Assembly (NCBI GenBank): GCA_014621425.1 | Contig: JAANBB010000385.1 | Span: 1 to 38,934, forward strand | Origin: Cylindrodendrum hubeiense | Taxonomy: Eukaryota > Ascomycota > Sordariomycetes > Hypocreales > Nectriaceae | Length of the DNA: 38,934 nt | Direction of reading: 5' to 3' | In this document: in pieces, positions 29,019 through 38,934 of the stretch | Position numbering within the stretch: position 1 is the stretch's first letter | How the letters are laid out: every line of letters starts with the position of its first letter | Translations under genes and position numbers: made by a program | Notes under the pieces: generated by a model | The model's database searches: none | The model's input: only the letters and a program-made list of their open reading frames with translations | What the model was told of the DNA's origin: nothing

Positions 29019-30032
29019 CCGCGGCTACCTTGTTATCACATTGATGGCCTCAAACTGGAGCAATCATGCCTCTTTCTAGACGTCGACGACAACAACACCA
29101 GTCCAAATTGGACGGGAAGTGAGGCGAATGAATAGCCACGCCCAAACAGCAGTGGAGCTTGAGGCAACCAGAAGCATTGCCAGCCTGTCCTGGCAAACTG
29201 ACTCTCGTATCCCAACAACAAGGAACATGCAATTGAGAAGCCTGATTACGAAAACCTTCTTCACCCTCGAGTTTGTCTCGTATTTGGATTGCAAGAAGAG
29301 TTTCGGTGAACGGAGCAGCAAGATTCATAGCCCGCAAGCATGTCCCCATTAAACCCCTTGAGTCGTTGGGGAGGAATTGCAACCACAGCACAACGCCCAG
29401 ACGCAGGCCGCTGGTCGATCCCACGAGACAGCGCCCAATCGGGGCCGTTGACGTCCAGCCGGAACACGATGCGAATGCGGATGTCTCCAATGCACGGGGA
29501 TGCGCAGAGACGCGCACCATGGTGACTCAAACCGGGACCCGGGTGAGCTGAAAGGCAGATGGGAAAGTGGGGATCGCACAGGAGATAGCGGGATCAGCAA
29601 ACGGGAATGAATGGAAGGCGAATGCTTGTCAATTGTGATTTGAGAGCACGAGGCTGGAGGATTGCTGCAAGTTGCTCTTTCGGGCGGGTGGGTGCCGTTG
29701 GTGGCTTGCTGATAACATCCCATCGCAAGCCATGCCTAGTCTAGCCCGATGCCACAGAGGCACTCTCTCGACGTCTTGTCTCGTCGAATTACGACGACAC
29801 CAGGATTGGGCTCGATAGATGTTGGCCTGAATACGTTGGGAAGCTCTCGGTGACATTTCCTCAACCCCAGTGCTCCGTCTTCCGTCTGCCGTTGTCTCGC
29901 CTCTATTGCACTTTTAGTATGTTCCCGCAAGACAGCGCCGCATCCAGACTCTTCCCGTGCATCATACCATCACTCTACCAATCTCTCCCTGTTTGAATAG
30001 CCGTAACATGGGCTTTGTACAAACAGCATGCC

Positions 30033-30793
30033 TCATTCCGGCTTCGTACCGACCTGGATCTCCAGTGTCACCTTTCACGGGGAGTTAGTAAACGTGGCCA
30101 GCGGCGTATGTTGCACATGAAAGAGCGGAGACAACGCACCGGTCCGTCGTTGACCAGGGCCACCTCCATCATAGCCTGGAACTTGCCATCCTTGACATTT
30201 TCCTCCCGGTACTCGCTGCGGACCTTCTGGACAAAGTACTGGTACAACCTACTCGCATCCTCGGGGTTGGCAGCACCGTGGAAGTCAGGCTTCGTTCCCT
30301 TCTTCGTCTTGGCTAGCAGAGTGAATTGCGAGACTAGAGGACAAAATCAGTCTTGAGCTTCTCTTGGCATATTCCAAGTCGTATCAGAGAGATATCAGGG
30401 CGTACCACAGAGAACGTCGCCCTCAATATCAGTGACGCTCTGCTTCCACTGTTGCACGCTCGTCAGCTCCACGGCTCCAGATGTCCAGGTACCACGAGCC
30501 TTACCCGGCCACCAGATTCATCATCCCACATCTTCATCTTGAGCACCTTGGCCGCCAGCGAATCGGCCTCTTTCTCCGTGTCCCCGGGGGCGACTGCCGC
30601 AAAGACGAGCACACCCTTGCCGATGGACGAGATGACCTCCTTATCCACCGTTACGGACGCCGACAGCACACGTTGCAGGATTGCTAGACATCGTGTCAGC
30701 AGGTCATTCCCAATTGGGCATTGGGTCATTCAAATCGCAACCAGAGCACGGTCGGTGTTTGCATCTGCAGTGGGCAATGAACATACCCTTCAT
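30033..30793 (-). CDS. DTD1: D-aminoacyl-tRNA deacylase (DTD1 family)
   Basis: I model five exons on the minus strand: 30793-30787, 30683-30505, 30448-30406, 30333-30140 and 30071-30033, giving 153 aa, the usual length of the family. The enzyme hydrolyses D-amino acids (and glycine) from mischarged tRNAs in translation quality control. The start is the family N-terminus [16 protein letters not shown], which needs a first exon of only 7 nt (ATG AAG G). Both active-site motifs are present: SQFTLLA (Ser78-Thr81) and NDGPVTLEI (Gly140-Pro141), the Gly-cisPro loop that selects against L-amino acids. All introns are GT-AG; the last has a TTTACTAAC branch point. Phases agree throughout and the frame ends at TGA 30035-30033. 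It is divergent from NOT3. The call is firm, and the exon ends are supported by conserved residues spanning each junction. Confidence 0.95.
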
Positions 30794-31749
30794 GATGAGT
30801 GGTGGTGTGAATGCATGGGCTTTGAGCAGTGACAAACGATAACAAGGAACAAGCTCTGAGGCTGGGTGGAGACTTGAGCAGTGTCTCTTTCGAGCCAGAA
30901 AAAAAGGATCAATAAGATGAGGTAGAGAAAAAAAGGAGATAAAACCGAGTTGGTTAAATAATCACAGTCAAACAGTGCTGTGAGATGCTTTTTCAGCGAG
31001 CCGACTATGCAATCTCGTCAAAAGAGAACCCAACTCCTAGTTAAGACTCATACCGAGCGCTGTCTGGATCTGCGACAGAGCGGTTTCGCTGGGGGCGGTT
31101 TTTGACATCCGTGTCATGTGTCATGTGAGAACGCCAGTGGTACGTCAGGTACCTGGGCGCCTAGCAGGAATCCACGTCCGCCAAAGTATTCTGCAATAGT
31201 GACCACGGAGATGATGCTGCAGCCAGCCGCCCACAAACACTGTAAATTAATGAATCTGAGATGCATCGCATTCTAAAGCCAAATAACAGGCCTCATTTGG
31301 CTTTTCCCCGCCCTGAAACGCGGAACCAAGCGTAGTCAAGCGGCTCAAGCGCTGCAGCGTCTAACCGAACTCAGCCCGATGTGACATGTTGCCTGATAAC
31401 CAATCGCGCGCCCGCAGCTGTTGGCCTCATTACTCTCTTTCCCACGTTCATCACCAAGAACCTGTCTACCACAGCTTGCTCTAGCAACGCAATCATTCCG
31501 CCACGCCCCCCGAATTGACCGTCCCACGACGGCGACGACCTCTCCCCGCGCTGCGCAATACCTTGCCAGCCATCTGTACCGCACCCGCGACGTGTGGACC
31601 CCCGCGATACCCTCTCCGTCCGCTGCCAGATCCCCTCTGGTCCGGACGAGGCCAGGCGACAAAACAAATAACCCCCAACCCCAACCCCGAAGACGACTCC
31701 CTACGACTGATCTCCGTTCGATGCCGCAAGGCTCCATCCCATATTCACA
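30794..31749. promoter_or_regulatory. Shared upstream region of DTD1 and NOT3
   Basis: About 950 bp separate the two divergent start codons, so this holds both promoters and leaders. The left third has A-rich runs on the plus strand (pyrimidine-rich toward DTD1), and the right third (31440-31740) is C-rich toward NOT3. A TCAGGTACCTGGG motif lies near 31145-31160. No gene is supported here. Confidence 0.5.
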
Positions 31750-33805
31750 ATGGCAGCACGAAAGTTGCAACAAGAAGTCGACAAGTGCTTCAAGAAGGTT
31801 GCCGAGGGCGTCACCGAATTCGAGGCCATCTACGAAAAGATTGAGCAGTCGAATAACCCCGCACAGAAGGAGAAGCTCGAGGATAACCTGAAACGCGAGA
31901 TAAAGAAGCTGCAGCGGTTGCGAGATCAGATCAAGACATGGGCCGCTAGCAACGACATCAAGGACAAGGCTCCGCTGCTGGAGCATCGGAAACTGATCGA
32001 GACGGTTCGTTCCCCTCCGGCCGGCCGACGCGCTGCTAGTGGATGTAGCGATGAGTCCCCCCAAGCTGACCCGTCATTTTAGCAAATGGAGAAGTTCAAG
32101 GCTGTCGAGAAGGCGATGAAGACGAAAGCGTACTCCAAGGAGGGTCTATCAGCCGCGGCGAAACTGGATCCCAAGGAGCAGGCCAAGGTCGAGGCTGGCG
32201 AATTCCTAAGTAGCATGGTCGACGAACTAGAGCAGCAGATCGAGGCGCTTGAGGCTGAGGGCGAGTCGATACAAGCAACGATGAAGAAGGGCAAGAACAA
32301 CACGGCCAAGGCGGAACGCATTGCCGAGATCGAGCGGGTCATCGAGCGACACAAGTGGCACCAAGGCAAGTTGGAGCTGATTCGACGGTCTCTCGAGAAC
32401 GGCGGTGTCGACACGGATCAAGTCAACGACCTGGAGGAAAGCATCCGATATTACGTCTCCGACGGCATGAACGAGGACTTCATGGAGGACGACGAAATGT
32501 ACAACGAGCTGGACCTGGAAGACGAGGAGGGCGTGTTCGGCATGGGCCTGGACGAGAAGGGCTCATCCCTCGACGCGCAATCCATACAGGACGATCTCAC
32601 TACCGAGCCCGATGTGCCCAAACCTCCGAGAAAGCAAAAGGACGAATCTGTGACACGAAGAACGTCATCCCAAGTCAAGTCGCCTCTGCCCGCTCTCGCT
32701 ACTCTTCATGCTCCTCTGTCAACTATCAGCAACGGAACCGCCGGTGGCCCTGCGATGAAGCCGGCAGCGGTGCCAACGCGACCGGCAGGAGAGGGCCTCA
32801 AGTACGCGTCGGCAGCGGCTGCTGCGGCCGCAAGCGACAAGAACAACGTTGGGATCGCGCCTTTACCTCCGCCTCCAGGCGCTGTTATTCCAAGTATATC
32901 GTCTTTACCAACACAATCCAGGACAAGTGCTGCCAGTTCTCCTGCAATGTCGTTAGTCCAGCCCGCGACGCAACAAGCCGAGTTGAGACAACCTATTGCC
33001 GCGGCGGTATCCGCAACCAACTCTCCGGAACCATCTATCGTCAAGCCAACCAAGCGATCCAAGGTCGCTGGCAAGCAACCGGTGGTGCCTGAAGCTTCAG
33101 AGCAGGTGAAGGGTATGTCTTTTACCACCGATATTGGGCCCAGTCCTGTCAAGCTAATAGATGACCTAGCACCCCAAACTAACGGCAACGGAGTTTCCAA
33201 CGGCATCAAGCCCATCGAGGAGGAGCCCGAGGATGAATCTATCTACCACCTGCCATCATCGCTGCAAGATCTTGTTGAGACGTACGAGACATCGAGGAAG
33301 CGCCCGCCACCTCCCTCAGCGCCATCAACACTGCGAATGATGGGTGTGAGTCAAACCAGCTGCCCCGACGCGTTGGATGCAGAAGTACCTCGAACATACC
33401 GACCCGACGCACCAGTGCCTCCTACAGGCTCAGGCTTCCCACGAGATCCGCTGCCCATCTTCGACGACCCGCGACTGTACTCGCGCATTGACCCGGATAC
33501 GCTGTTCTACGTCTTCTACTACAAGCAGGGGACAGCGCAACAGTATCTGGCAGCCAAGGCACTCAAGGATCAGAGCTGGCGATTCCACAAGCAATATCAG
33601 ACTTGGTTCCAGCGCCATGAGGAGCCCAAGAACATCACCGAGGACTTTGAGCAAGGCACATATCGCTTCTTCGATTACGAATCCACCTGGTGAGTGGTCT
33701 AGGGCTAGAATTACCAGAGACAGCATTTGCTAACACATTCGCAGGATGAATCGACGAAAAGCCGACTTCAAATTCGCTTACAAGTTCCTCGAGGATGACG
33801 TCTAA
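31750..33805 (+). CDS. NOT3: CCR4-NOT complex subunit NOT3 (CNOT3/Not3-Not5 family)
   Basis: The exons are 31750-32004, 32083-33689 and 33745-33805, giving 640 aa. NOT3 is a scaffold subunit of CCR4-NOT, which deadenylates mRNA and affects transcription and codon-dependent mRNA decay. Residues 1-235 are the Not3 N-terminal coiled-coil domain ([20 protein letters not shown], later [18 protein letters not shown]). The middle, about 250-490, is low-complexity Ala/Pro/Ser. The C-terminal 130 residues are the NOT2/3/5 box ([20 protein letters not shown], then [20 protein letters not shown]), which joins NOT2 and NOT1. The intron at 32005-32082 has donor GTTCGT; that at 33690-33744 has GTGAGT and a GCTAAC branch point. 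A further 57-nt stretch (33113-33169) looks like an intron but is divisible by three and open, so the protein may instead be 621 aa. Start and end agree with the family. Confidence 0.95.
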
Positions 33806-35038
33806 TCAAAGGGGTCTGGCCGTAGAGCCTCCCCTATCTCTGGGGTTTTCTAGAGGGGGGTGACAATGGGACGGGCTGTCTGTACTTTTGGTTTTAGCCC
33901 CTCGGGTTTAATGGGGGCAGGAAAGGGATGGTAGCCTCATTTTTCTTGTCTCACTCGGCACTTTTCGCGAACACGCGACGGCGATGGCTACGGCTAAGGC
34001 TACGTTGGGAGTTACCTCTAGTGTTGAGAGATGAATTTTGGGATTTTCGGCTGCCGGGCGCTGAAGCCCTGGGAAATACCTCGATGGTTTTGTTGTGGTC
34101 TCGTGCCTCCAGTGACTTTTCTATGCTTACTAGCTTGATGAGGTGTTCATGTGAAGTGTCCCTGGAGAGGTGCCTTTGGGTGTCTTCTGCTTGGTCGCCT
34201 TACGCAATGTCATGCATTGCTCGCCCTACAAATGATTTGTTTCGCCGAGGTTGATTCTCAGCCGCCACCCCGCTAGTTTCCCACAGCCTTAAATCGGGAT
34301 CCGCCACCCACACGTAAGGGTAATTACACATGTGAGTGCTTTTTTGGTGAGGCGGCCCGTTTAGGGGTTTGTCCGTCAGACGTGGCAAAACCTCCGGTGA
34401 CGGTTAAGGTGAAGCGGCATCAAGAGAAGAAGGTGCTCGCTTCAGCTTAATCCAGCGGCAATGCATTGCTGCCCAAGCGATGAGGAGGAAGTTTGAGTAA
34501 TGTTTATATTAATTCTTCTTCCTCCACTTGTAAAGTGCGAGATTTACTGCAGTGATATTAAAGAATACAAATCTCTTGACCATTGTATCTGGATCGGCAT
34601 TTTTTTGATTACCCTACAGCTGAGCTACACCAAAGCCAGTCCGCGTCTGAGTTGCGCGTCCGAGCTGCGCGGGGCGGACGACAGTCACTGACAGCATTGA
34701 AACGTTTGGCACGCCACGGCAAGTACGGAGGGAAGTGCGGGTTGAAAGGGGACGACACCCGGTTGAAAACAATAACAACCACGACGTGCGAATGCAGGCA
34801 AGTCCGGTTTGTGACTTGGAACATGATGATTGATCCCCCTTGTTGAGCAAGGTCTGGTCGGGAGGGCCAGAGCTGAACCCAGCGTGCTCTGATTGGCAAG
34901 TTGGCGGAAAGGCGCAAAGGACAACAAACCCAAACCGAACAAGTGCAACCATAGGCTTTTTTTCAACATGGAGAAACTGGGCTGGAAGCGAAGGGGGGAG
35001 GATGAAATGCAGGGCTGCGACGGAGGGGCCGTAAGTAT

Positions 35039-35068
35039 GGTGTCCGGATGGTGTCCGGATGGTGTCGG
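35039..35068. repeat. 11-bp tandem repeat (GGTGTCCGGAT), 2.7 copies
   Basis: Identical units at 35039-35049 and 35050-35060, followed by the partial copy GGTGTCGG. Confidence 0.9.
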
Positions 35069-35726
35069 CATAGCGTCTGTGTGGTTTTGGTATGACTTTG
35101 GTATGGAATCAGTCTGATACCCTGGACTGGTGTTTCCATTTTGGAGAGACGGATTGGACGCCTGAACAACTTTGGGGGCCCTTGTGGTTGTGATGCCTGA
35201 GGGTCGGGCGCCGATGCCGTTGCTGGTATCGTTTACTTCTTTTTCCATCTTGGGGCTTCTATTTGTGGCTTCCATTCGTCGGCATTATTTGTCGGTTCTA
35301 CTCATCGATGCTCCATGTCGCTTCTGCTGGCGCGTTGTCAGTGCTCTTTCTAAGTTTGGCTTCCCATGTCAAGTGCAAGTGCAAGTGCACAGAGCACAGA
35401 GCACGCGCGTCTTCTCCTAGCAAGGCAGGTGGGTTGTGGAAGGACGACGGACGGAATCTGCAAGACGGCAGCAGATGCTAACACACGAAACACCGCTCCA
35501 GCAACAAGGATATCGCTCAAAACCGAAGCCCTGGATGGTGCCGCTGCGCCGCAGACGGGGGGATGACGAGCATCCATTGCTGCACCAGCAGCGCAAAACA
35601 AAGGAAGAAGGTGGGTAGCTGACCTAGTCGCAGAACGGACGATGTCGGATCAGGAAGGCTTCCAGAAGCTCTCCAGCGCCCGCAAGGCCCCTGCAAGGAA
35701 GAAAAATAAGGGGGGCCGTCGGATGA

Positions 35727-35825
35727 CATCCAATCCATCCCATCCATCCCATCCCATCCCATCCCATCCTACCCCGTCGCACCCTTGGTCATCCATCCCA
35801 TCACATCCATCCCTTCCATCGTTCA
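35727..35825. repeat. CCATC/CCCAT simple repeat
   Basis: A run of CCATC, CCCAT and CATC units, purest at about 35733-35770, then interrupted by CCTACCCCGTCGC and resuming from 35790. Confidence 0.9.
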
Positions 35826-37002
35826 TCGCTGACAGCCCCGCGCGATCCACACCGAGACGCTTCGCTCGCGAATCCACGACCCGGGGCAGGGGGTCCGTTG
35901 GGGTCGGGTCCCCTAGGCGGCCCTGGGGGAACCCTATCAAAATTGCAGTACTACATGCCGATGGATACTAGACGGCCATCTGCGATTGACGAATTTCTGG
36001 TTTGACGACCACAGAGAGTTCGCCAGCACGGAATGACCGTCCGGGCGCATCCTATTCTAGGCCTCTGGATCGAGAGCTCAAGCTTCTTACGGCAGTTCAA
36101 TCCGCCAAGGAGGCGCCATCCCGGCCCGCCTCACTTGCACTCTACGAAATACGACGCGCGCACAGTAGTTGGCTCCTTTCTTTCCCCCCCAGCTCCAGCT
36201 CGCAGTTACAGTAGTCTGGCGCCATCGACATTTTTTATTTTTGGGTGTCGCCCGGTGTCGGTTCCGGGTGGTCAGGCAACCAAGTTGCCGCAGGGCTTTC
36301 TCTGCCCCTCGTGCATGGAATTCCTTTAGCTTGGGCGAAATCCTCCCCGACGCAACGCAAAGCAAGGCAAACGCACCGGAAACGCATCTCGCGGCGCCAA
36401 ATCGCCAAGTCGACCCCCCCCAGCCCGAGCGATATACCGGCGCCATGTACGTACCCAGATCGGCCACCGAGTGTGGGGTGGTGCAGTGGTGTGGCAGAGG
36501 TCGGTGGGACAGTGCCAGGCGGGTGAGGATGGGGCTGGCGGGGCCGGGGGAGCCACCTCGTCTTGTCTGTGCAGTCCATTGAGCATTCGTCGTTGTGTTA
36601 CTGTCGGTCTGTGCTTGCGGATTGTTGGTTGGCGCTTGTGTTGAAAGAAGATGGAAGGAAACCTTGACGGCCACTGCTATGATGCTACGCAGCCCCTTGT
36701 GGATGCCATCGCGAGCGTCATGTACCTGCCGGGAGCCGGCCTGATTGGCCACGGGGCCCTCGTCGACGAACCGGGGGCCCTGTGTGTCTTGTGCCCCTTG
36801 TTGCCGTGGGCTTGGAAGCTAGGCAGCAGAAACAATCCATTTGGATTGGATCTTCGGTTTCATTTGGGCGAAGCATTGAACTCTTTGCCGCTGATGGCAA
36901 TGGCACTGGGTCATCATTGTGGTTGTGGTGTGTGGATGCGCCCATCCTTCGGGCTTCTCAGCCATTCATCCACCATGCCACCAATACACGCCCGCATCCC
37001 TC

Positions 37003-37044
37003 ATACACACGGACACACGGACACACAGACACACGAACAGACTC
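37003..37044. repeat. ACACACGG-type simple repeat
   Basis: Successive ACACACGG, ACACACGG, ACACACAG and ACACACGA units of 8 bp. Confidence 0.85.
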
Positions 37045-38376
37045 AGACGGAGTACACGTACCCAATGCCAGCGCAGTACGTACTCGACTGCTGCATGCCG
37101 GTGCACAAACCTCCTGCAACCGACTAGGCTGACGCATTTCCAGAAGGGAGGTTCAGCAGAGCCTCGGAGGCGCAACAAGACTACAGTCATCCACCGTAAT
37201 ACGGTTTCAATCCAAAGCCGGCCATGATGCTCACGTACCGTTCAGCCAATTACTCAGGTAACCCAGGGTACTGTGCTACGGAAAAGTCTTTCTGAGTCAG
37301 TTTCATGATTCGCCCTCTCTGCGGCTCTTGTCCCCGAGGGCACGGAGTATCCGCCCGATCAATGACACCCTGGCCCCATCTTTGGGCCATCTTCAGCCCA
37401 GCTCGCCTACCCATCCGTATAGCCACCCAGAAACGCTTGATCCCAGTGTGTCAGCCGGGGGTCTTAGGCGGGTGCCAAGGGAACAGCAGGAACTGGCGGC
37501 CAAACCCCCGCCTGTCGATGATTCCTCCCGCTACCGATGGCCAATTTTGCTCGCCGGTTGTTAGCAAACTAATGCGGCACCAGCCTGTTTCCGAGCCCTG
37601 GTCTGCTGGTCCAGCATGGCTCAGCACCAAGTTGCTGTCCGTTTCTCTCTCTCGGTCTCCCCCCGTTGCCCCCGGTGCCCCCCTGCATCGGTCGCTTCCT
37701 ACGGCCCGGCGCTATCTCTGGCGCAAGTCTATCGCGCGAGTTGCGACAACGTGCCCTGGCCTGTTTGCTCTCCAAGCTCCCCGCTCCACTATTCAAGCTC
37801 GCCCGCAAACAACGACGGCGGTTGCTCTGCGCCTGTGCCCATGAGGTCACCGAAGGCCCAAAGCTCCAGAGCTCTAGAGCTGGTGTCCAAGGTTCGCGCG
37901 TGAGCCGTCTCCCCCCCCTCCAATACAACGCATCGCGATTCTGCCACACCCGCCTCCACTCCCGTCGCCATGTTTCTACCCGTGTCGTTAATTAATCGCT
38001 GGCAGTGCCCCATCGCCCTACCGAACTCGTCCCCTCGTCAGCCCCGAGCGAGGCGATGAGAGCGCCGCGGTCGACGCCCGTCTAACGCTTGTTCCTCTGC
38101 TCTGTTGATTTGGCGCCACCAGTGCACGCACTCATTACTCCATTCGTCCCGGGCAATATCCCCGCTGGATGCACTCGTCGCGCCAACTATCCCGTCGCTA
38201 TCCTGGCCCCGTGGTCATTGCTTCGCATGTAGGTACTCTGTACTGTACGACGTACCCCCCATACCGACCATCCCGGGCTTCCCTCGACAAGGCGGCCCAA
38301 GCCTCCAAGTCCCAATACGTGGGTCATTTCATGCAAGTGCAATTGCGTCGTCCCTGAGACGGCCCTCGGGATCGCC

Positions 38377-38403
38377 CATTGCATCCATTGCATCCATTGC
38401 ATC
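38377..38403. repeat. Three identical 9-bp tandem units (CATTGCATC)
   Basis: Perfect copies at 38377-38385, 38386-38394 and 38395-38403. Confidence 0.95.
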
Positions 38404-38934
38404 CTCGCCCATTCCCATTCAGGACACCGGCCAAGTGGCTGTTCATTTGGCTCGGTTTCCATCTTAGATTTTGGTTGCTCCCCATGTGGACACCCTTTCT
38501 TCATCATTATCTTGGCCCGTCGCTTGGGCCATTCACGATGCTCCCGTTTAAGCGTCAACTCGCGCATCACGAACCAAGGTGCGCCAGATGCTCCGCCCCG
38601 GCCCTTGCTCCTTGCTCGCTCCCTGGCTCGCCCTCCTCCTCCTCCTTCTCTTCCTCTGCTCGTCCCCACTGTGACATGCACGCACCAACCCATGGCTGTG
38701 AGATCGACTTTGGTCCTACAGTGCTACGTCCAGAGCACGTACCAACCCCAGGGATTGCTGCGTCAGGTCCTAGGCCCTTGCACCCCTGGAAATTCTAGAA
38801 GCCTAATGATACCCCTTTGGACTTGGCCCCAAGATGTGATGATATGTAGTTTCCAGTTTCAGGTCCACGCTGCCCTCGCTCACACTGGCACGAGTCTATA
38901 CCTTCCGCCTCACTTGCAATGTGCGCTTTGGAGC

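Larger units (their letters stand above)
26118..30032. other. 3.9-kb intergenic region with a belt of short tandem repeats
   Basis: The left end is the Cyp40 promoter (minus strand). Between about 26680 and 29020 at least nine different short tandem repeats lie close together; the main ones are listed separately. Open frames in this belt have highly biased, repetitive translations and look like by-products of the repeats. From 29020 to 30032 nothing is recognisable beyond the 3' flank of DTD1. No RNA gene is seen. Confidence 0.55.
33806..38934. other. 5.1-kb region without a supported gene
   Basis: After the NOT3 3' end there are open frames on both strands, none with recognisable motifs, splice structure or a clear start. 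Contents I can support are simple repeats at 35039-35068, 35727-35825, 37003-37044 and 38377-38403, an AT-rich patch at 34490-34620, and pyrimidine-rich plus-strand tracts at 37630-38050 and 38590-38670 that could be the promoter or leader of a gene beyond the right edge. Confidence 0.5.

Noticed and set aside
34605..34645. Minus-strand stretch GGTGTAGCTCAGCTGTAGGG resembling a tRNA D-arm
   Set aside because: No T-arm or matching acceptor stem within tRNA distance.

Overview
This window is nuclear DNA of a filamentous ascomycete (Pezizomycotina, most likely Sordariomycetes). The evidence is short GT-AG introns with fungal donors (GTATGT, GTGAGT) and CTAAC-type branch points, gene families typical of these fungi, pyrimidine-rich leaders, long intergenic regions, and a relic gene decayed by C-to-T changes of the kind RIP (repeat-induced point mutation) produces. 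The order is inferred from style and content only; no database comparison was possible.

Layout, left to right: (1) 537-3548 (+), a secreted Ser/Thr/Gly-rich wall-type protein of 1003 aa with a Kex2-like Lys-Arg near each end. (2) 3840-6300, an AT-rich island holding a broken gene on the minus strand (4141-5276; three in-frame stops and a frameshift) and a 495-bp element with 21-bp perfect terminal inverted repeats (5801-6295). (3) 7930-9692 (+), a four-exon F-box-like protein with CxxC pairs. (4) 9693-10682, non-coding, with a diverged direct repeat of about 85 bp. (5) 10683-11309 (-), mitochondrial ribosomal protein MRPL20/mL58. (6) 14041-15183 (+), a disordered Ser/Pro-rich protein of unknown function behind a 2.7-kb upstream region that includes a probable 5'UTR intron. 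(7) 15184-20346, a 5.2-kb stretch without a supported gene. (8) 20347-23983 (+), a BUD2/CLA2-type RasGAP. (9) 24996-26117 (-), cyclophilin-40, convergent with the RasGAP. (10) 26118-30032, a 3.9-kb intergenic region unusually dense in unrelated short tandem repeats, several with an 11-bp period. (11) 30033-30793 (-), five-exon D-aminoacyl-tRNA deacylase (DTD1), divergent from (12) 31750-33805 (+), the CCR4-NOT subunit NOT3. (13) 33806-38934, 5.1 kb with no supported gene, only simple repeats and pyrimidine-rich tracts.

The intact genes are mostly housekeeping: mitochondrial translation (MRPL20), translation quality control (DTD1), mRNA deadenylation and transcription control (NOT3), Hsp90 co-chaperone (Cyp40) and polarity or small-GTPase control (BUD2-type GAP). 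They do not form a pathway or a biosynthetic cluster. I found no tRNA, rRNA, CRISPR array or defence system, and no clear sign of a new multi-gene system. The most unusual parts are the RIP-like relic gene beside the inverted-repeat element, the tandem-repeat belt upstream of Cyp40, and several unusual exon structures.
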